Below the pieces are notes generated by a model. The model ran no database searches. It had not been told where the DNA came from and saw nothing but the letters and a program-made list of their open reading frames with translations. The position numbers and the translations under genes are program-made. This document shows, piece by piece, positions 14,101 through 29,300 of a DNA stretch of 64,000 nucleotides; position 1 is the first letter of the stretch; each line of letters begins with the position of its first letter. This DNA comes from Megachile rotundata (taxonomy: Eukaryota; Arthropoda; Insecta; Hymenoptera; Megachilidae): NCBI RefSeq assembly GCF_050947335.1, contig NW_027473345.1, forward strand, positions 558,001 through 622,000, read 5' to 3'.

Positions 14101-16626
14101 TTGTATAATTGTGATTGTATGATTGTGATTGTATGATTGTGATTGTATGATTGTGATTGTATGATTGTGATTGTATGATTGTGATTGTATGATTGTGATT
14201 GTATGATTGTGATTGTATGATTGTGATTGCATGATTGTGATTGTGTGATTGTGATTGTACGATTGTGGTTCTATGATTGTAATTGTATGATTGTGTTTGT
14301 ATAATTGTGATTGTATGATTGTGATTGTATGATTGTGATTGTATGACTGTGATTGTATGATTGTGATTGTATGATTGTGATTGTATGACTGTGATTGTAT
14401 GATTGTGATTGTATGATTGTGATTGTGTGATTGCGATTGTCTGATTGCGATTGTGTGATTGTGACTGTATGATTGTGATTGTATGATTGTGATTCTATGA
14501 TTGTGATTCTATGATTGTAATTGTATGAATGTGATTGTATGATTGTGATTGTGTGATTGCGTTTGTATGATTGTAATTGTATGCATGTGAATGTATAGTT
14601 CTGATTGTATGATTGTGATTGTATGATTGTGATTGTGTGATTGTGATTGTATGATTGTGATTGTATGATTGTGATTGTATGACTGTGATTGTATGATTGT
14701 GATTGTATAACTGTGATTGTATAATTGTGATTGCATGATTGTGATTGTATGATTGTGATTGTACGATTGTGGTTGTATGATTGTGATTGTATGATTGTGA
14801 TTGTATGATTGTGATTGTATGATTTTGATTGTATAATTGTGATTGAGTGATAGTGATTGTGTGATTGTGACTGCATGATTGTGATTCTATGATTGTGATT
14901 GTATGATTGTAATTGTACGATTATGATTGTATGAATGTGATTGTATAATTGTGATTGTATGATTGTGATTGTATGATTGTGATTGTATAATTGTGATTGC
15001 ATGATTGTGATTGTGTGATTGTGATTGTACGATTGTGGTTCTATGATTGTAATTGTATGATTGTGTTTGTATAATTGTGATTGTATGATTGTGATTGTAT
15101 GATTGTGATTGTATGACTGTGATTGTATGATTGTGATTGTATGATTGTGATTGTATGACTGTGATTGTATGATTGTGATTGTATAATTGTGATTGTATAA
15201 TTGTGATTGCATGATTGTGATTGTATGATTGTGATTGTACGATTGTGATTGTATGATTGTAATTGTATGAATGTGATTGTATGATTGTGATTGTGTGATT
15301 GCGTTTGTATGATTCTAATTGTATGCATGTGAATGTATAATTCTGATTGTATGATTGTGATTGTATGATTGTGATTGTGTGATTGTGATTGTATGATTGT
15401 GATTGTATGATTGTGATTGTATGACTGTGATTGTATGATTGTGATTGTATAATTGTGATTGTATAATTGTGATTGTACGATTGTGGTTCTATGATTGTAA
15501 TTGTATGATTGTGTTAGTATAATTGTGATTGTATGATTGTGATTGTATGATTGTGATTGTATGATTGTGATTGTATGATTGTGATTGTATGATTGTGATT
15601 GTATGATTGTGATTGCATGATTGTGATTGTATGATTGTGATTGTATGATTGTGATTGTATGATTGTGATTGTATGATTGTGATTGTATGATTGTGATTGT
15701 ATGATTGTGATTGTATGATTGTGATTGTATGATGGTGATTGTGTGATTGCGATTGTCTGATTGCGATTGTGTGATTGTGACTGTATGATTGTGATTGTAT
15801 GATTGTGATTCTATGATTGTGATTGTATGATTGTAATTGTATGAATGTGATTGTATGATTGTGATTGTGTGATTGCGTTTGTATGATTCTAATTGTATGC
15901 ATGTGAATGTATAGTTCTGATTGTATGATTGTGATTGTATGATTGTGATTGTGTGATTGTGATTGTATGATTGTGATTGTATGATTGTGATTGTATGATT
16001 GTGATTGTATGACTGTGATTGTATGATTGTGATTGTATAATTGTGATTGTATAATTGTGACTGCATGATTGTGATTGTATGATTGCCATTGTATGATTGT
16101 GATTGTATGATTGTGATTGTGCGATTGTGTTTGTATGATTGTGATTGTATGATTGTGATTGTATGACTGTGATTGTATGATTGTGATTGTATGAATGTGA
16201 TTGTATGATTGTGATTGTATGATTGCGATTGTATGATTGTGATCGTAAGACTGTGATTGTATGATTGTGATTGTATGATTGTGATTGTATGATTGTGATT
16301 GTATGATTGTGATTGTATCATTGTGATTGTGTGATTGCGTTTGTATGATTCTAATTGTATGCATGTGAATGTATAATTCTGATTGTATGTTTGTGATAAT
16401 ATGATTGCGATTGTATGATTGTGACTGTATGATTGTGATTGTATGATTGTGATTGTATGATTGTGTTTGTATGATTGCGATTGTATGATTATGATTGTAT
16501 GATTGTGATTGTATGATTGTGATTGTATGATAGTGATTGTATCATTGTGATTGTGTGATTGCGTTTGTATGATTCTAATTGTATGCATGTGAATGTATAA
16601 TTCTGATTGTATGTTTGTGATAATAT

Positions 16627-16654
16627 GATTACGATTGTATTATTGGGACAGTAT
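16627..16654 (+). repeat. GGGACA cassette, copy 2
   Basis: Identical to 8,835 at offset 7,792, confirming the tandem relation of ~7-kb copies 1 and 2. Confidence 0.9.
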
Positions 16655-19188
16655 GATTGTGATTGTATGATTGTGATTGTATGATTGTGTTTGTATGATT
16701 GCGATTGTATGATTATGATTGTGTGAATGTGATTGTATGATTGTGATTGTATGATTGTGATTATATGATTGTGATTGTATGACTGTGATTGTATGATTGT
16801 GATTGTATGATTGTGATTGCACGATTGTTATTATATGATTGTGATTGTATAATTGTGATTGTATGATTGTGATTGTATCATTGTGATTGTATGATTGTGA
16901 TTGTATGATTGTGATTCTATGATTGTGATTGTAGGATTGTGATTGTACAATTGCGGTTGTCTGATTGCGATTGTGTGATTGTGATTGTATGATTGTGATT
17001 GTATGACTGTGATTGTATGATTGTGATTGTATGATTGTGATCGTAAGACTGTGATTGTATGATTGTGATTGTATGATTGTGATTGTATGATTGTGATTGC
17101 ATGATTGTGATTGTGTGATTGTGATTGTACGATTGTGGTTCTATGATTGTAATTGTATGATTGTGTTTGTATAATTGTGATTGTATGATTGTGATTGTAT
17201 GATTGTGATTGTATGATTGTGATTGTATGATTGTGATTGTATGATTGTGATTGTATGATTGTGATTGTATGATTGTGATTGTATGATTGTGATTGTATGA
17301 TTGTGATTGTGTGATTGTGATTGTGTGATTGCGTTTGTATGATTCTAATTGTATGCATGTGAATGTATAATTCTGATTGTATGATTGTGATAATATGATT
17401 GCGATTGTATGATTGTGACTGTATGATTGTGATTGTATGATTGTGATTGTATGATTGTGTTTATATGATTGCGATTGTATGATTATGATTGTGTGAATGT
17501 GATTGTATGATTGTGATTGTATGATTGTGATTATATGATTGTGATTGTATGACTGTGATTGTATGATTGTGATTGTATGATTGTGATTGCATGATTGTTA
17601 TTGTATGATTGTGATTGTATAATTGTGATTGTATGATTGTGATTGTATCATTGTGATTGTATGATTGTGATTGTATCATTGTGATTGTATGATTGTGATT
17701 GTATGATTGTGATTGTATGATTGTGATTCTATGATTGTGATTGTAGGATTGTGATTGTACAATTGCGATTGTCTGATTGCGATTGTGAGATTGTGACTGT
17801 ATGATTGTGTTTGTGTGATTGCGTTTGTATGATTCTAATTGTATGCATGTGAATGTATAATACTGATTGTATATTTGTGATAGTATGATTGCGATTGTAT
17901 GATTGCGATTGTATGATTGTGATTGTATGATTGTTATTGTATGATTGTGATTGTATGATTGTGATTGTATGATTGTGATTGTATGATTGTGATTGTATGA
18001 TTGTGATTGTATGATTGTGATGGTGTGATTGTGATTGCATGATCGTGATTGCATGATTGTGATTGTATGATGGTGATTGTGTGATTGCGTTTGTATGATG
18101 CTAATTGTATGCATATGAATGTATAATTCTGATTGTATGTTTGTGATAATGTGATTGCGATTGTAGGATTGTGATTGTATGATTGTGATTGTATGATGGT
18201 GATTGTGTGATTGCGTTTGTATGATGCTAATTGTATGCATGTGAATGTATAATTCTGATTGTATGTTTGTGATAATGTGATTGCGATTGTAGGATTGTGA
18301 TTGTATGGTTGTGATTGTAAGATTGTAATTGTATGATTGTGATTGTATTATTTTGATTGTATAATTGTGATTGTATGAATGTAATTGTATGATTGTGATT
18401 GTATAATTGCGATTGTATGATTGTGATTGTATGACTGTGATTGTATGATTGTGATTGTATGATTGTGATCGTAAGACTGTGATTGTATAATTGTGATTGT
18501 ATGATTGTGATTGTATGATGGTGATTGTATGATTGTGATTGCATGATTGTGATTGTGTGATTGTGATTGTACGATTGTGGTTCTATGATTGTAATTGTAT
18601 GATTGTGTTTGTATAATGGTGATTGTATGATTGTGGTTGTATGATTGTGATCGTAAGACTGTGATTGTATGATTGTGATTGTATAAATGTGATTGTATGA
18701 TTGTGATTTTATGATTGCGATTGTATGATTGTGATCGTAAGACTGTGATTGTATGATTGTGATTGTATGATTGTGATTGTATGATTGTGATTGTATGATT
18801 GTGATTGTATGATTGTGATTGTATGATTGTGATTGTATGATTGTGATTGTATGATTGTGATTGTATGATTGTGATTGTATGATTGTGATTGTATGATTGT
18901 GATTGTATGATTTTGATTGTATAATTCTGATTGTGTGATAGTGATTGTGTGATTGTGACTGCATGGTTGTGATTCTATGATTGTGATTGTATGATTGTAA
19001 TTGTATGATTGTGATTATATGATTGTGATTCTATGATTGTGATTGTAGGATTGTGATTGTATAATTGCGAGTGTCTGATTGCGATTGTGTGATTGTGATT
19101 GTATGATTGTGATTGTGTGATTGCGTTTGTATGATTCTAATTCTATGCATGTGAATGTATAATTCTGATTGTATGTTTGTGATAATAT

Positions 19189-19203
19189 GATTGCGAATTG
19201 TAT
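19189..19203 (+). other. 15-bp unit with a 1-bp insertion, copy 1
   Basis: The unit reads gattgcgaattgtat, one extra a compared with gattgcgattgtat. Unit phase moves by one from here on. The equivalent place near 640 lacks the insertion. Confidence 0.93.
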
Positions 19204-19301
19204 GATTGCGATTGCATGATTGTGATTGTATGATTGTTATTGTATGATTGTGATTGTATGATTGTAATTGTACGATTGTGATTGTATGATTGTGATTGTA
19301 T

Positions 19302-19441
19302 GATTGTACTTGCGTGATTGTGATTGTATCATTGTGAATATATAATTGTATTTGAGTGACTGTGATTGCCGGACTGCTATTGTATAATTCTGATTGTATG
19401 ATAGTGACTGTATGATTGTGATTGTACGATTGTGGTTCTAT
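19302..19441 (+). repeat. 140-bp cassette 5, subtype A
   Basis: Subtype A with a private gccggactgct where cassette 1 has gccggattgct. The gactgct form is shared with 23,713 and 46,506, linking these three copies as one lineage, as the 15-mer unit 113 bp upstream also does. Confidence 0.9.
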
Positions 19442-19917
19442 GATTGTGATTGTATGATTGTTATTGTATGACTGTGATTGTATGATTGTGATTGTGTGAT
19501 TGTGATTGTATCATTGTGATTGTATGATTGTGATTGTATGATTGTGATCCTATGATTGTGATTGTAGGATTGTGATAGTACAATTGCGATTGTCTGATTG
19601 CGATTGTGTGATTGCGAATGTATGATTGTGATTGTATGATTGTGATTCTATGATTGTGATTGTATGATTGTGATTGTATGATTGTGATTGTATGATTGTG
19701 ATTGTATGATTGTGATTGTATGATAGTGATGGTGTGATTGTGATTGCATGATTGTGATTGTATGATTGTGATTGTATGATTGTGATTGTATGATTTTGAT
19801 TGTATAATTCTGATTGTGTGATAGTGATTGTGTGATTGTGACTGCATGGTTGTGATTCTATGATTGTGATTGTATGATTGTAATTGTACGATTATGATTG
19901 TATGATTGTGATTGTAT

Positions 19918-20057
19918 GATTCTACTTGCGTGATTGTGATTGTATGATTGTGAATATATAATTGTATTTGAGTTACTGTGATTGCCAGATTGCTATTGTA
20001 TAATTCTGATTGTATGATAGTGATTGTGTGATTTTGATTGTACGATTGTGGTTCTAT
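19918..20057 (+). repeat. 140-bp cassette 6, subtype B
   Basis: B member of the A-B pair, 616 bp after 19,302, inside the left 4,411-bp copy. Confidence 0.9.
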
Positions 20058-21037
20058 GATTGTGATTGTATGATTGTGATTGTATGATTGTGATTTTATG
20101 ATTGTGATTGTATGATTGTGATTGTATGATTGTCATTGTATGATTGTGATTGTATGATTGTGATTGTATGATTGTGATTGTATGACTGTGATTGTATGAT
20201 TGTGATTGTATGATTGTGATCGTAAGACTGTGATTGTATGATTGTGATTGTATGATTGTGATTGTATGATTGTGATTGCATGATTGTGATTGTGTGATTG
20301 TGATTGTATGATTGTGGTTCTATGATTGTAATTGTATGATTGTGATTGTATGATTGTGATTGTGTGATTGTGATTGTATGATTGTGATTGTATGATTGTG
20401 ATTGTATGATTGTGATTGTATGACTGTGATTGTATGATTGTGATTGTATAATTGTGATTGTATAATTGTGACTGCATGATTGTGATTGTATGATTGCCAT
20501 TGTATGATTGTGATTGTATGATTGTGATTGTGCGATTGTGTTTGTATGATTGTGATTGTATGATTGTGATTGTATGACTGTGATTGTATGATTGTGATTG
20601 TATGAATGTGATTGTATGATTGTGATTGTATGATTGCGATTGTATGATTGTGATCGTAAGACTGTGATTGTATGATTGTGATTGTATGATTGTGATTGTA
20701 TGATTGTGATTGTATGATTGTGATTGTATCATTGTGATTGTGTGATTGCGTTTGTATGATTCTAATTGTATGCATGTGAATGTATAATTCTGATTGTATG
20801 TTTGTGATAATATGATTGCGATTGTATGATTGTGACTGTATGATTGTGATTGTATGATTGTGATTGTATGATTGTGTTTGTATGATTGCGATTGTATGAT
20901 TATGATTGTATGATTGTGATTGTATGATTGTGATTGTATGATAGTGATTGTATCATTGTGATTGTGTGATTGCGTTTGTATGATTCTAATTGTATGCATG
21001 TGAATGTATAATTCTGATTGTATGTTTGTGATAATAT

Positions 21038-21065
21038 GATTACGATTGTATTATTGGGACAGTAT
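21038..21065 (+). repeat. GGGACA cassette, copy 3
   Basis: Copy of 16,627 at exactly 4,411 bp. Confidence 0.9.
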
Positions 21066-23599
21066 GATTGTGATTGTATGATTGTGATTGTATGATTGTG
21101 TTTGTATGATTGCGATTGTATGATTATGATTGTGTGAATGTGATTGTATGATTGTGATTGTATGATTGTGATTATATGATTGTGATTGTATGACTGTGAT
21201 TGTATGATTGTGATTGTATGATTGTGATTGCACGATTGTTATTATATGATTGTGATTGTATAATTGTGATTGTATGATTGTGATTGTATCATTGTGATTG
21301 TATGATTGTGATTGTATGATTGTGATTCTATGATTGTGATTGTAGGATTGTGATTGTACAATTGCGGTTGTCTGATTGCGATTGTGTGATTGTGATTGTA
21401 TGATTGTGATTGTATGACTGTGATTGTATGATTGTGATTGTATGATTGTGATCGTAAGACTGTGATTGTATGATTGTGATTGTATGATTGTGATTGTATG
21501 ATTGTGATTGCATGATTGTGATTGTGTGATTGTGATTGTACGATTGTGGTTCTATGATTGTAATTGTATGATTGTGTTTGTATAATTGTGATTGTATGAT
21601 TGTGATTGTATGATTGTGATTGTATGATTGTGATTGTATGATTGTGATTGTATGATTGTGATTGTATGATTGTGATTGTATGATTGTGATTGTATGATTG
21701 TGATTGTATGATTGTGATTGTGTGATTGTGATTGTGTGATTGCGTTTGTATGATTCTAATTGTATGCATGTGAATGTATAATTCTGATTGTATGATTGTG
21801 ATAATATGATTGCGATTGTATGATTGTGACTGTATGATTGTGATTGTATGATTGTGATTGTATGATTGTGTTTATATGATTGCGATTGTATGATTATGAT
21901 TGTGTGAATGTGATTGTATGATTGTGATTGTATGATTGTGATTATATGATTGTGATTGTATGACTGTGATTGTATGATTGTGATTGTATGATTGTGATTG
22001 CATGATTGTTATTGTATGATTGTGATTGTATAATTGTGATTGTATGATTGTGATTGTATCATTGTGATTGTATGATTGTGATTGTATCATTGTGATTGTA
22101 TGATTGTGATTGTATGATTGTGATTGTATGATTGTGATTCTATGATTGTGATTGTAGGATTGTGATTGTACAATTGCGATTGTCTGATTGCGATTGTGAG
22201 ATTGTGACTGTATGATTGTGTTTGTGTGATTGCGTTTGTATGATTCTAATTGTATGCATGTGAATGTATAATACTGATTGTATATTTGTGATAGTATGAT
22301 TGCGATTGTATGATTGCGATTGTATGATTGTGATTGTATGATTGTTATTGTATGATTGTGATTGTATGATTGTGATTGTATGATTGTGATTGTATGATTG
22401 TGATTGTATGATTGTGATTGTATGATTGTGATGGTGTGATTGTGATTGCATGATCGTGATTGCATGATTGTGATTGTATGATGGTGATTGTGTGATTGCG
22501 TTTGTATGATGCTAATTGTATGCATATGAATGTATAATTCTGATTGTATGTTTGTGATAATGTGATTGCGATTGTAGGATTGTGATTGTATGATTGTGAT
22601 TGTATGATGGTGATTGTGTGATTGCGTTTGTATGATGCTAATTGTATGCATGTGAATGTATAATTCTGATTGTATGTTTGTGATAATGTGATTGCGATTG
22701 TAGGATTGTGATTGTATGGTTGTGATTGTAAGATTGTAATTGTATGATTGTGATTGTATTATTTTGATTGTATAATTGTGATTGTATGAATGTAATTGTA
22801 TGATTGTGATTGTATAATTGCGATTGTATGATTGTGATTGTATGACTGTGATTGTATGATTGTGATTGTATGATTGTGATCGTAAGACTGTGATTGTATA
22901 ATTGTGATTGTATGATTGTGATTGTATGATGGTGATTGTATGATTGTGATTGCATGATTGTGATTGTGTGATTGTGATTGTACGATTGTGGTTCTATGAT
23001 TGTAATTGTATGATTGTGTTTGTATAATGGTGATTGTATGATTGTGGTTGTATGATTGTGATCGTAAGACTGTGATTGTATGATTGTGATTGTATAAATG
23101 TGATTGTATGATTGTGATTTTATGATTGCGATTGTATGATTGTGATCGTAAGACTGTGATTGTATGATTGTGATTGTATGATTGTGATTGTATGATTGTG
23201 ATTGTATGATTGTGATTGTATGATTGTGATTGTATGATTGTGATTGTATGATTGTGATTGTATGATTGTGATTGTATGATTGTGATTGTATGATTGTGAT
23301 TGTATGATTGTGATTGTATGATTTTGATTGTATAATTCTGATTGTGTGATAGTGATTGTGTGATTGTGACTGCATGGTTGTGATTCTATGATTGTGATTG
23401 TATGATTGTAATTGTATGATTGTGATTATATGATTGTGATTCTATGATTGTGATTGTAGGATTGTGATTGTATAATTGCGAGTGTCTGATTGCGATTGTG
23501 TGATTGTGATTGTATGATTGTGATTGTGTGATTGCGTTTGTATGATTCTAATTCTATGCATGTGAATGTATAATTCTGATTGTATGTTTGTGATAATAT

Positions 23600-23614
23600 G
23601 ATTGCGAATTGTAT
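23600..23614 (+). other. 15-bp unit with a 1-bp insertion, copy 2
   Basis: Exact copy of 19,189 at 4,411 bp, carried by the tandem duplication. Confidence 0.93.
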
Positions 23615-23712
23615 GATTGCGATTGCATGATTGTGATTGTATGATTGTTATTGTATGATTGTGATTGTATGATTGTAATTGTACGATTGTGATTGTATGA
23701 TTGTGATTGTAT

Positions 23713-23852
23713 GATTGTACTTGCGTGATTGTGATTGTATCATTGTGAATATATAATTGTATTTGAGTGACTGTGATTGCCGGACTGCTATTGTATAATT
23801 CTGATTGTATGATAGTGACTGTATGATTGTGATTGTACGATTGTGGTTCTAT
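23713..23852 (+). repeat. 140-bp cassette 7, subtype A
   Basis: Duplicate of 19,302 at exactly 4,411 bp, with the gccggactgct variant. Confidence 0.9.
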
Positions 23853-24328
23853 GATTGTGATTGTATGATTGTTATTGTATGACTGTGATTGTATGATTGT
23901 GATTGTGTGATTGTGATTGTATCATTGTGATTGTATGATTGTGATTGTATGATTGTGATCCTATGATTGTGATTGTAGGATTGTGATAGTACAATTGCGA
24001 TTGTCTGATTGCGATTGTGTGATTGCGAATGTATGATTGTGATTGTATGATTGTGATTCTATGATTGTGATTGTATGATTGTGATTGTATGATTGTGATT
24101 GTATGATTGTGATTGTATGATTGTGATTGTATGATAGTGATGGTGTGATTGTGATTGCATGATTGTGATTGTATGATTGTGATTGTATGATTGTGATTGT
24201 ATGATTTTGATTGTATAATTCTGATTGTGTGATAGTGATTGTGTGATTGTGACTGCATGGTTGTGATTCTATGATTGTGATTGTATGATTGTAATTGTAC
24301 GATTATGATTGTATGATTGTGATTGTAT

Positions 24329-24468
24329 GATTCTACTTGCGTGATTGTGATTGTATGATTGTGAATATATAATTGTATTTGAGTTACTGTGATTGCCAGA
24401 TTGCTATTGTATAATTCTGATTGTATGATAGTGATTGTGTGATTTTGATTGTACGATTGTGGTTCTAT
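24329..24468 (+). repeat. 140-bp cassette 8, subtype B
   Basis: Duplicate of 19,918 at exactly 4,411 bp; the last cassette before the truncated unit at 26.3 kb. Confidence 0.9.
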
Positions 24469-26304
24469 GATTGTGATTGTATGATTGTGATTGTATGATT
24501 GTGATTTTATGATTGTGATTGTATGATTGTGATTGTATGATTGTCATTGTATGATTGTGATTGTATGATTGTGATTGTATGATTGTGATTGTATGACTGT
24601 GATTGTATGATTGTGATTGTATGATTGTGATCGTAAGACTGTGATTGTATGATTGTGATTGTATGATTGTGATTGTATGATTGTGATTGCATGATTGTGA
24701 TTGTGTGATTGTGATTGTATGATTGTGGTTCTATGATTGTAATTGTATGATTGTGTTTGTATAATTGTGATTGTATGATTGTGATTGTATGATTGTGATT
24801 GTATGATTGTGATTGTATGATTGTGATTGTATGATTGTGATTGTATGATTGTGATTGTATGATTGTGATTGTATGATTGTGACTGTGTGATAGTGATTGT
24901 GTGATTGCGTTTGTATGATTCTAATTGTATGCATGTGAATGTATAATTCTGATTGTACGATTGTGATAATATGATTGCGATTGTATGATTGTGACTGTAT
25001 GATTGTGATTGTATGATTGTGATTGTATGATTGTGTTTATATGATTGCGATTGTATGATTATGATTGTGTGAATGTGATTGTGTGATTGTGATTGTATGA
25101 TTGTGATTATATGATTGTGATTGTATGACTGTGATTGTATGATTGTGATTGTATGATTGTGATTGCATGATTGTTATTGTATGATTGTGATTGTATAATT
25201 GTGATTGTATGATTGTGATTGTATCATTGTGATTGTATGATTGTGATTGTATCATTGTGATTGTATGATTGTGATTGTATGATTGTGATTCTATGATTGT
25301 GATTGTAGGATTGTGATTGTACAATTGCGATTGTCTGATTGCGATTGTGTGATTGTGATTGTATGATTGTGTTTGTGCGATTGCGTTTGTATGATTCTAA
25401 TTGTATGCATGTGAATGTATAATTCTGATTGTATATTTGTGATAATATGATTGCGATTGTATGATTGCGATTGTATGATTGTGATTGTATGATTGTTATT
25501 GTATGATTGTGATTGTAGGATTGTGATTGTATGATTGTGATTGTATGATTGTGATTGTATGATTGTGATTGTATGATTGTAATGGTGTGATTGTGATTGC
25601 ATGATTGTGATTGCATGATTGTGATTGTATGATGGTGATTGTGTGATTGCGTTTGTATGATGCTAATTGTATGCATGTGAATGTATAATTCTGATTGTAT
25701 GTTTGTGATAATGTGATTGCGATTGTAGGATTGTGATTGTATGGTTGTGATTGTAAGATTGTAATTGTATGATTGTGATTGTATTATTTTGATTGTATAA
25801 TTGTGATTGTATGAATGTAATTGTATGATTGTGATTGTATGATTGTGATTGTATGATTGTGATTGTATGATTGTGATTGTATGATTGTGATTGCATGATT
25901 GTGATTGTGTGATTGTGATTGTACGATTGTGGTTCTATGATTGTAATTGTATGATTGTGTTTGTATAATTGTGATTGTATGATTGTGATTGTATAAATGT
26001 GATTGTATGATTGTGATTTTATGATTGCGATTGTATGATTGTGATCGTAAGACTGTGATTGTATGATTGTGATTGTATGATTGTGATTGTATGATTGTGA
26101 TTGTATGATTGTGATTGTATGATTGTGATTGTATGATTGTGATTGTATGATTGTGATTGTATGATTGTGATTGTATGATTTTGATTGTATAATTCTGATT
26201 GTGTGATAGTGATTGTGTGATTGTGACTGCATGGTTGTGATTCTATGATTGTGATTGTATGATTGTAATTGTACGATTATGATTGTATGATTGTGATTGT
26301 ATGA

Positions 26305-29300
26305 TTGTGATTGTGTGAATGTGATTGTATGATTGTGATTGTATGATTGTGATTTTATGATTGTGATTGCATGATTGTTATTGTATGATTGTGATTGTAT
26401 AATTGTGATTGTATGATTGTGATTGTATCATTGTGATTGTATGATTGTGATTGTATCATTGTGATTGTATGATTGTGATTGTATGATTGTGATTCTATGA
26501 TTGTGATTGTAGGATTGTGATTGTATGATTGTGATTGTATGACTGTGATTGTATGATTGTGATTGTATGATTGTGATCGTAAGACTGTGATTGTATGATT
26601 GTGATTGTATGATTGTGATTGTATGATTGTGATTGCATGATTGTGATTGTGTGATTGTGATTGTACGATTGTGGTTCTATGATTGTAATTGTATGATTGT
26701 GTTTGTATAATTGTGATTGTATGATTGTGATTGTATGATTGTGATTGTATGATTGTGATTGTATGATTGTGATTGTACGATTGTGATTGTATGATTGTGA
26801 TTGTATGATTGTGATTGTATGATTGTGATTGTATGATTGTGATTGTATGATTGTGATTGTATGATTGTGATTGTGTGATTGTGATTGTGTGATTGCGTTT
26901 GTATGATTCTAATTGTATGCATGTGAATGTATAATTCTGATTGTATGATTGTGATAATATGATTGCGATTGTATGATTGTGACTGTATGATTGTGATTGT
27001 ATGATTGTGATTGTATGATTGTGTTTATATGATTGCGATTGTATGATTATGATTGTGTGAATGTGATTGTATGATTGTGATTGTATGATTGTGATTTTAT
27101 GATTGTGATTGCATGATTGTTATTGTATGATTGTGATTGTATAATTGTGATTGTATGATTGTGATTGTATCATTGTGATTGTATGATTGTGATTGTATCA
27201 TTGTGATTGTATGATTGTGATTGTATGATTGTGATTCTATGATTGTGATTGTAGGATTGTGATTGTACAATTGCGATTGTCTGATTGCGATTGTGAGATT
27301 GTGATTGTATGATTGTGTTTGTGTGATTGCGTTTGTATGATTCTAATTGTATGCATGTGAATGTATAATTCTGATTGTATATTTGTGATAATATGATTGC
27401 GATTGTATGATTGCGATTGTATGATTGTGATTGTATGATTGTTATTGTATGATTGTGATTGTATGATTGTGATTGTATGATTGTGATTGTATGATTGTGA
27501 TTGTATGATTGTGATTGTATGATTGTGATTGTATGATTGTGATTGTATGATTGTGATTGTATGATTGTGATGGTGTGATTGTGATTTCATGATTGTGATT
27601 GCATGATTGTGATTGTATGATGGTGATTGTGTGATTGCGTTTGTATGATGCTAATTGTATGCATATGAATGTATAATTCTGATTGTATGTTTGTGATAAT
27701 GTGATTGCGATTGTAGGATTGTGATTGTATGGTTGTGATTGTAAGATTGTAATTGTGTCATTGTGATTGTATTATTTTGATTGTATAATTGTGATTGTAT
27801 GAATGTAATTGTATGATTGTGATTGTATGATTGCGATTGTATGATTGTGATTGTATGACTGTGATTGTATGATTGTGATTGTATGATTGTGATCGTAAGA
27901 CTGTGATTGTAAGATTGTGATTGTATGATTGTGATTGTATGATTGTGATTGTATGATTGTGATTGCATGATTGTGATTGTGTGATTGTGATTGTACGATT
28001 GTGGTTCTATGATTGTAATTGTATGATTGTGTTTGAATAATTGTGATTGGATGATTGTGATTGTATGATTGTGATTGTATGATTGTGATTGTATGATTGT
28101 GATTGTATGATTGTGATTGTATGATTGTGATTGTATGATTGTGATTGTATGATTATGATTGTATGATTGTGATTGTATGATTGTGATTGTATGATTGTGA
28201 TTGTATGATTGTGATTCTATGATTGCGATTCTATGATTGTAATTGTATGAATATGATTGTATGATTGTGATTGTGTGATTGCGTTTGTATGATTGTAATT
28301 GTATGCATGTGAATGTATAGTTCTGATTGTATGATTGTGATTGTATGATTGTGATTGTGTGATTGTGATTGTATGATTGTGATTGTATGATTGTGATTGT
28401 ATGATTGTGATTGTGTGATTGTGATTGTGTGATTGCGTTTGTATGATTCTAATTGTATGCATGTGAATGTATAATTCTGATTGTATGATTGTGATAATAT
28501 GATTGCGATTGTATGATTGTGACTGTATGATTGTGATTGTATGATTGTGATTGTATGATTGTGTTTATATGATTGCGATTGTATGATTATGATTGTGTGA
28601 ATGTGATTGTATGATTGTGATTGTATGATTGTGATTATATGATTGTGACTGTATGACTGTGATTGTATGATTGTGATTGTATGATTGTGATTGCATGATT
28701 GTTATTGTATGATTGTGATTGTATAATTGTGATTGTATGATTGTGATTGTATCATTGTGATTGTATGATTGTGGTTGTATCATTGTGATTGTATGATTGT
28801 GATTGTATGATTGTGATTCTATGATTGTGATTGTAGGATTGTGATTTTACAATTGCGATTGTCTGATTGCGATTGTGTGATTGTGATTGTATGATTGTGT
28901 TTGTGTGATTGCGTTTGTATGATTCTAATTGTATGCATGTGAATGTATAATTCTGATTGTATATTTGTGATAATATGATTGCGATTGTATGATTGTGATT
29001 GTATGATTGTTATTGTATGATTGTGATGGTGTGATTGTGATTGCATGATTGTGATTGCATGATTATGATTGTATGATGGTGATTGTGTGATTGCGTTTGT
29101 ATGATGCTAATTGTATGCATGTGAATGTATAATTCTGATTGTATGTTTGTGATAATGTGATTGCGATTGTAGGATTGTGATTGTATGGTTGTGATTGTAA
29201 GATTGTAATTGTATGATTGCGATTGTATGATTGTGACTGTATGATTGTGATTGTATGATTGTGATTGTATGATTGTGTTTGTATGATTGCGATTGTATGA

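Larger units (their letters stand above)
9843..17530. repeat. ~7-kb higher-order unit, copy 2
   Basis: Tandem partner of 2,493-9,738. It contains one 140-bp cassette (10,487), the 6-bp deletion (11,103) and one GGGACA cassette (16,627). Its right part, from 15,927, is also the start of the 4,411-bp duplication, so boundaries of different duplication events overlap here. It is colinear with 37,139-44,706 at offsets of 27,176 to 27,400. Confidence 0.8.
15927..20337. repeat. 4,411-bp tandem duplication, left copy
   Basis: Every landmark recurs exactly 4,411 bp later: the GGGACA cassette 16,627 to 21,038, the 15-mer 19,189 to 23,600, and the 140-bp cassettes 19,302 to 23,713 and 19,918 to 24,329. 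No difference was noticed in the stretches compared. 4,411 is 315 units plus one base; the extra base is the 1-bp insertion carried inside each copy. The unit before the left edge (agttctgattgtat, 15,913) differs from that before the right copy (gattgtaattgtat, 20,324), which places the breakpoint. Confidence 0.9.
20338..24748. repeat. 4,411-bp tandem duplication, right copy
   Basis: Starts where a gattgtaattgtat unit is followed directly by units in the register of 15,927 (the gattgtgattgtgt unit at 20,352 equals that at 15,941). Ends at 24,748, after which the sequence reads gattgtgtttgtat, the continuation seen at 47,542 in the other superunit. The breakpoint lies within the few bases shared by both partners, as expected of unequal exchange or replication slippage between out-of-register repeats. 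Confidence 0.9.
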
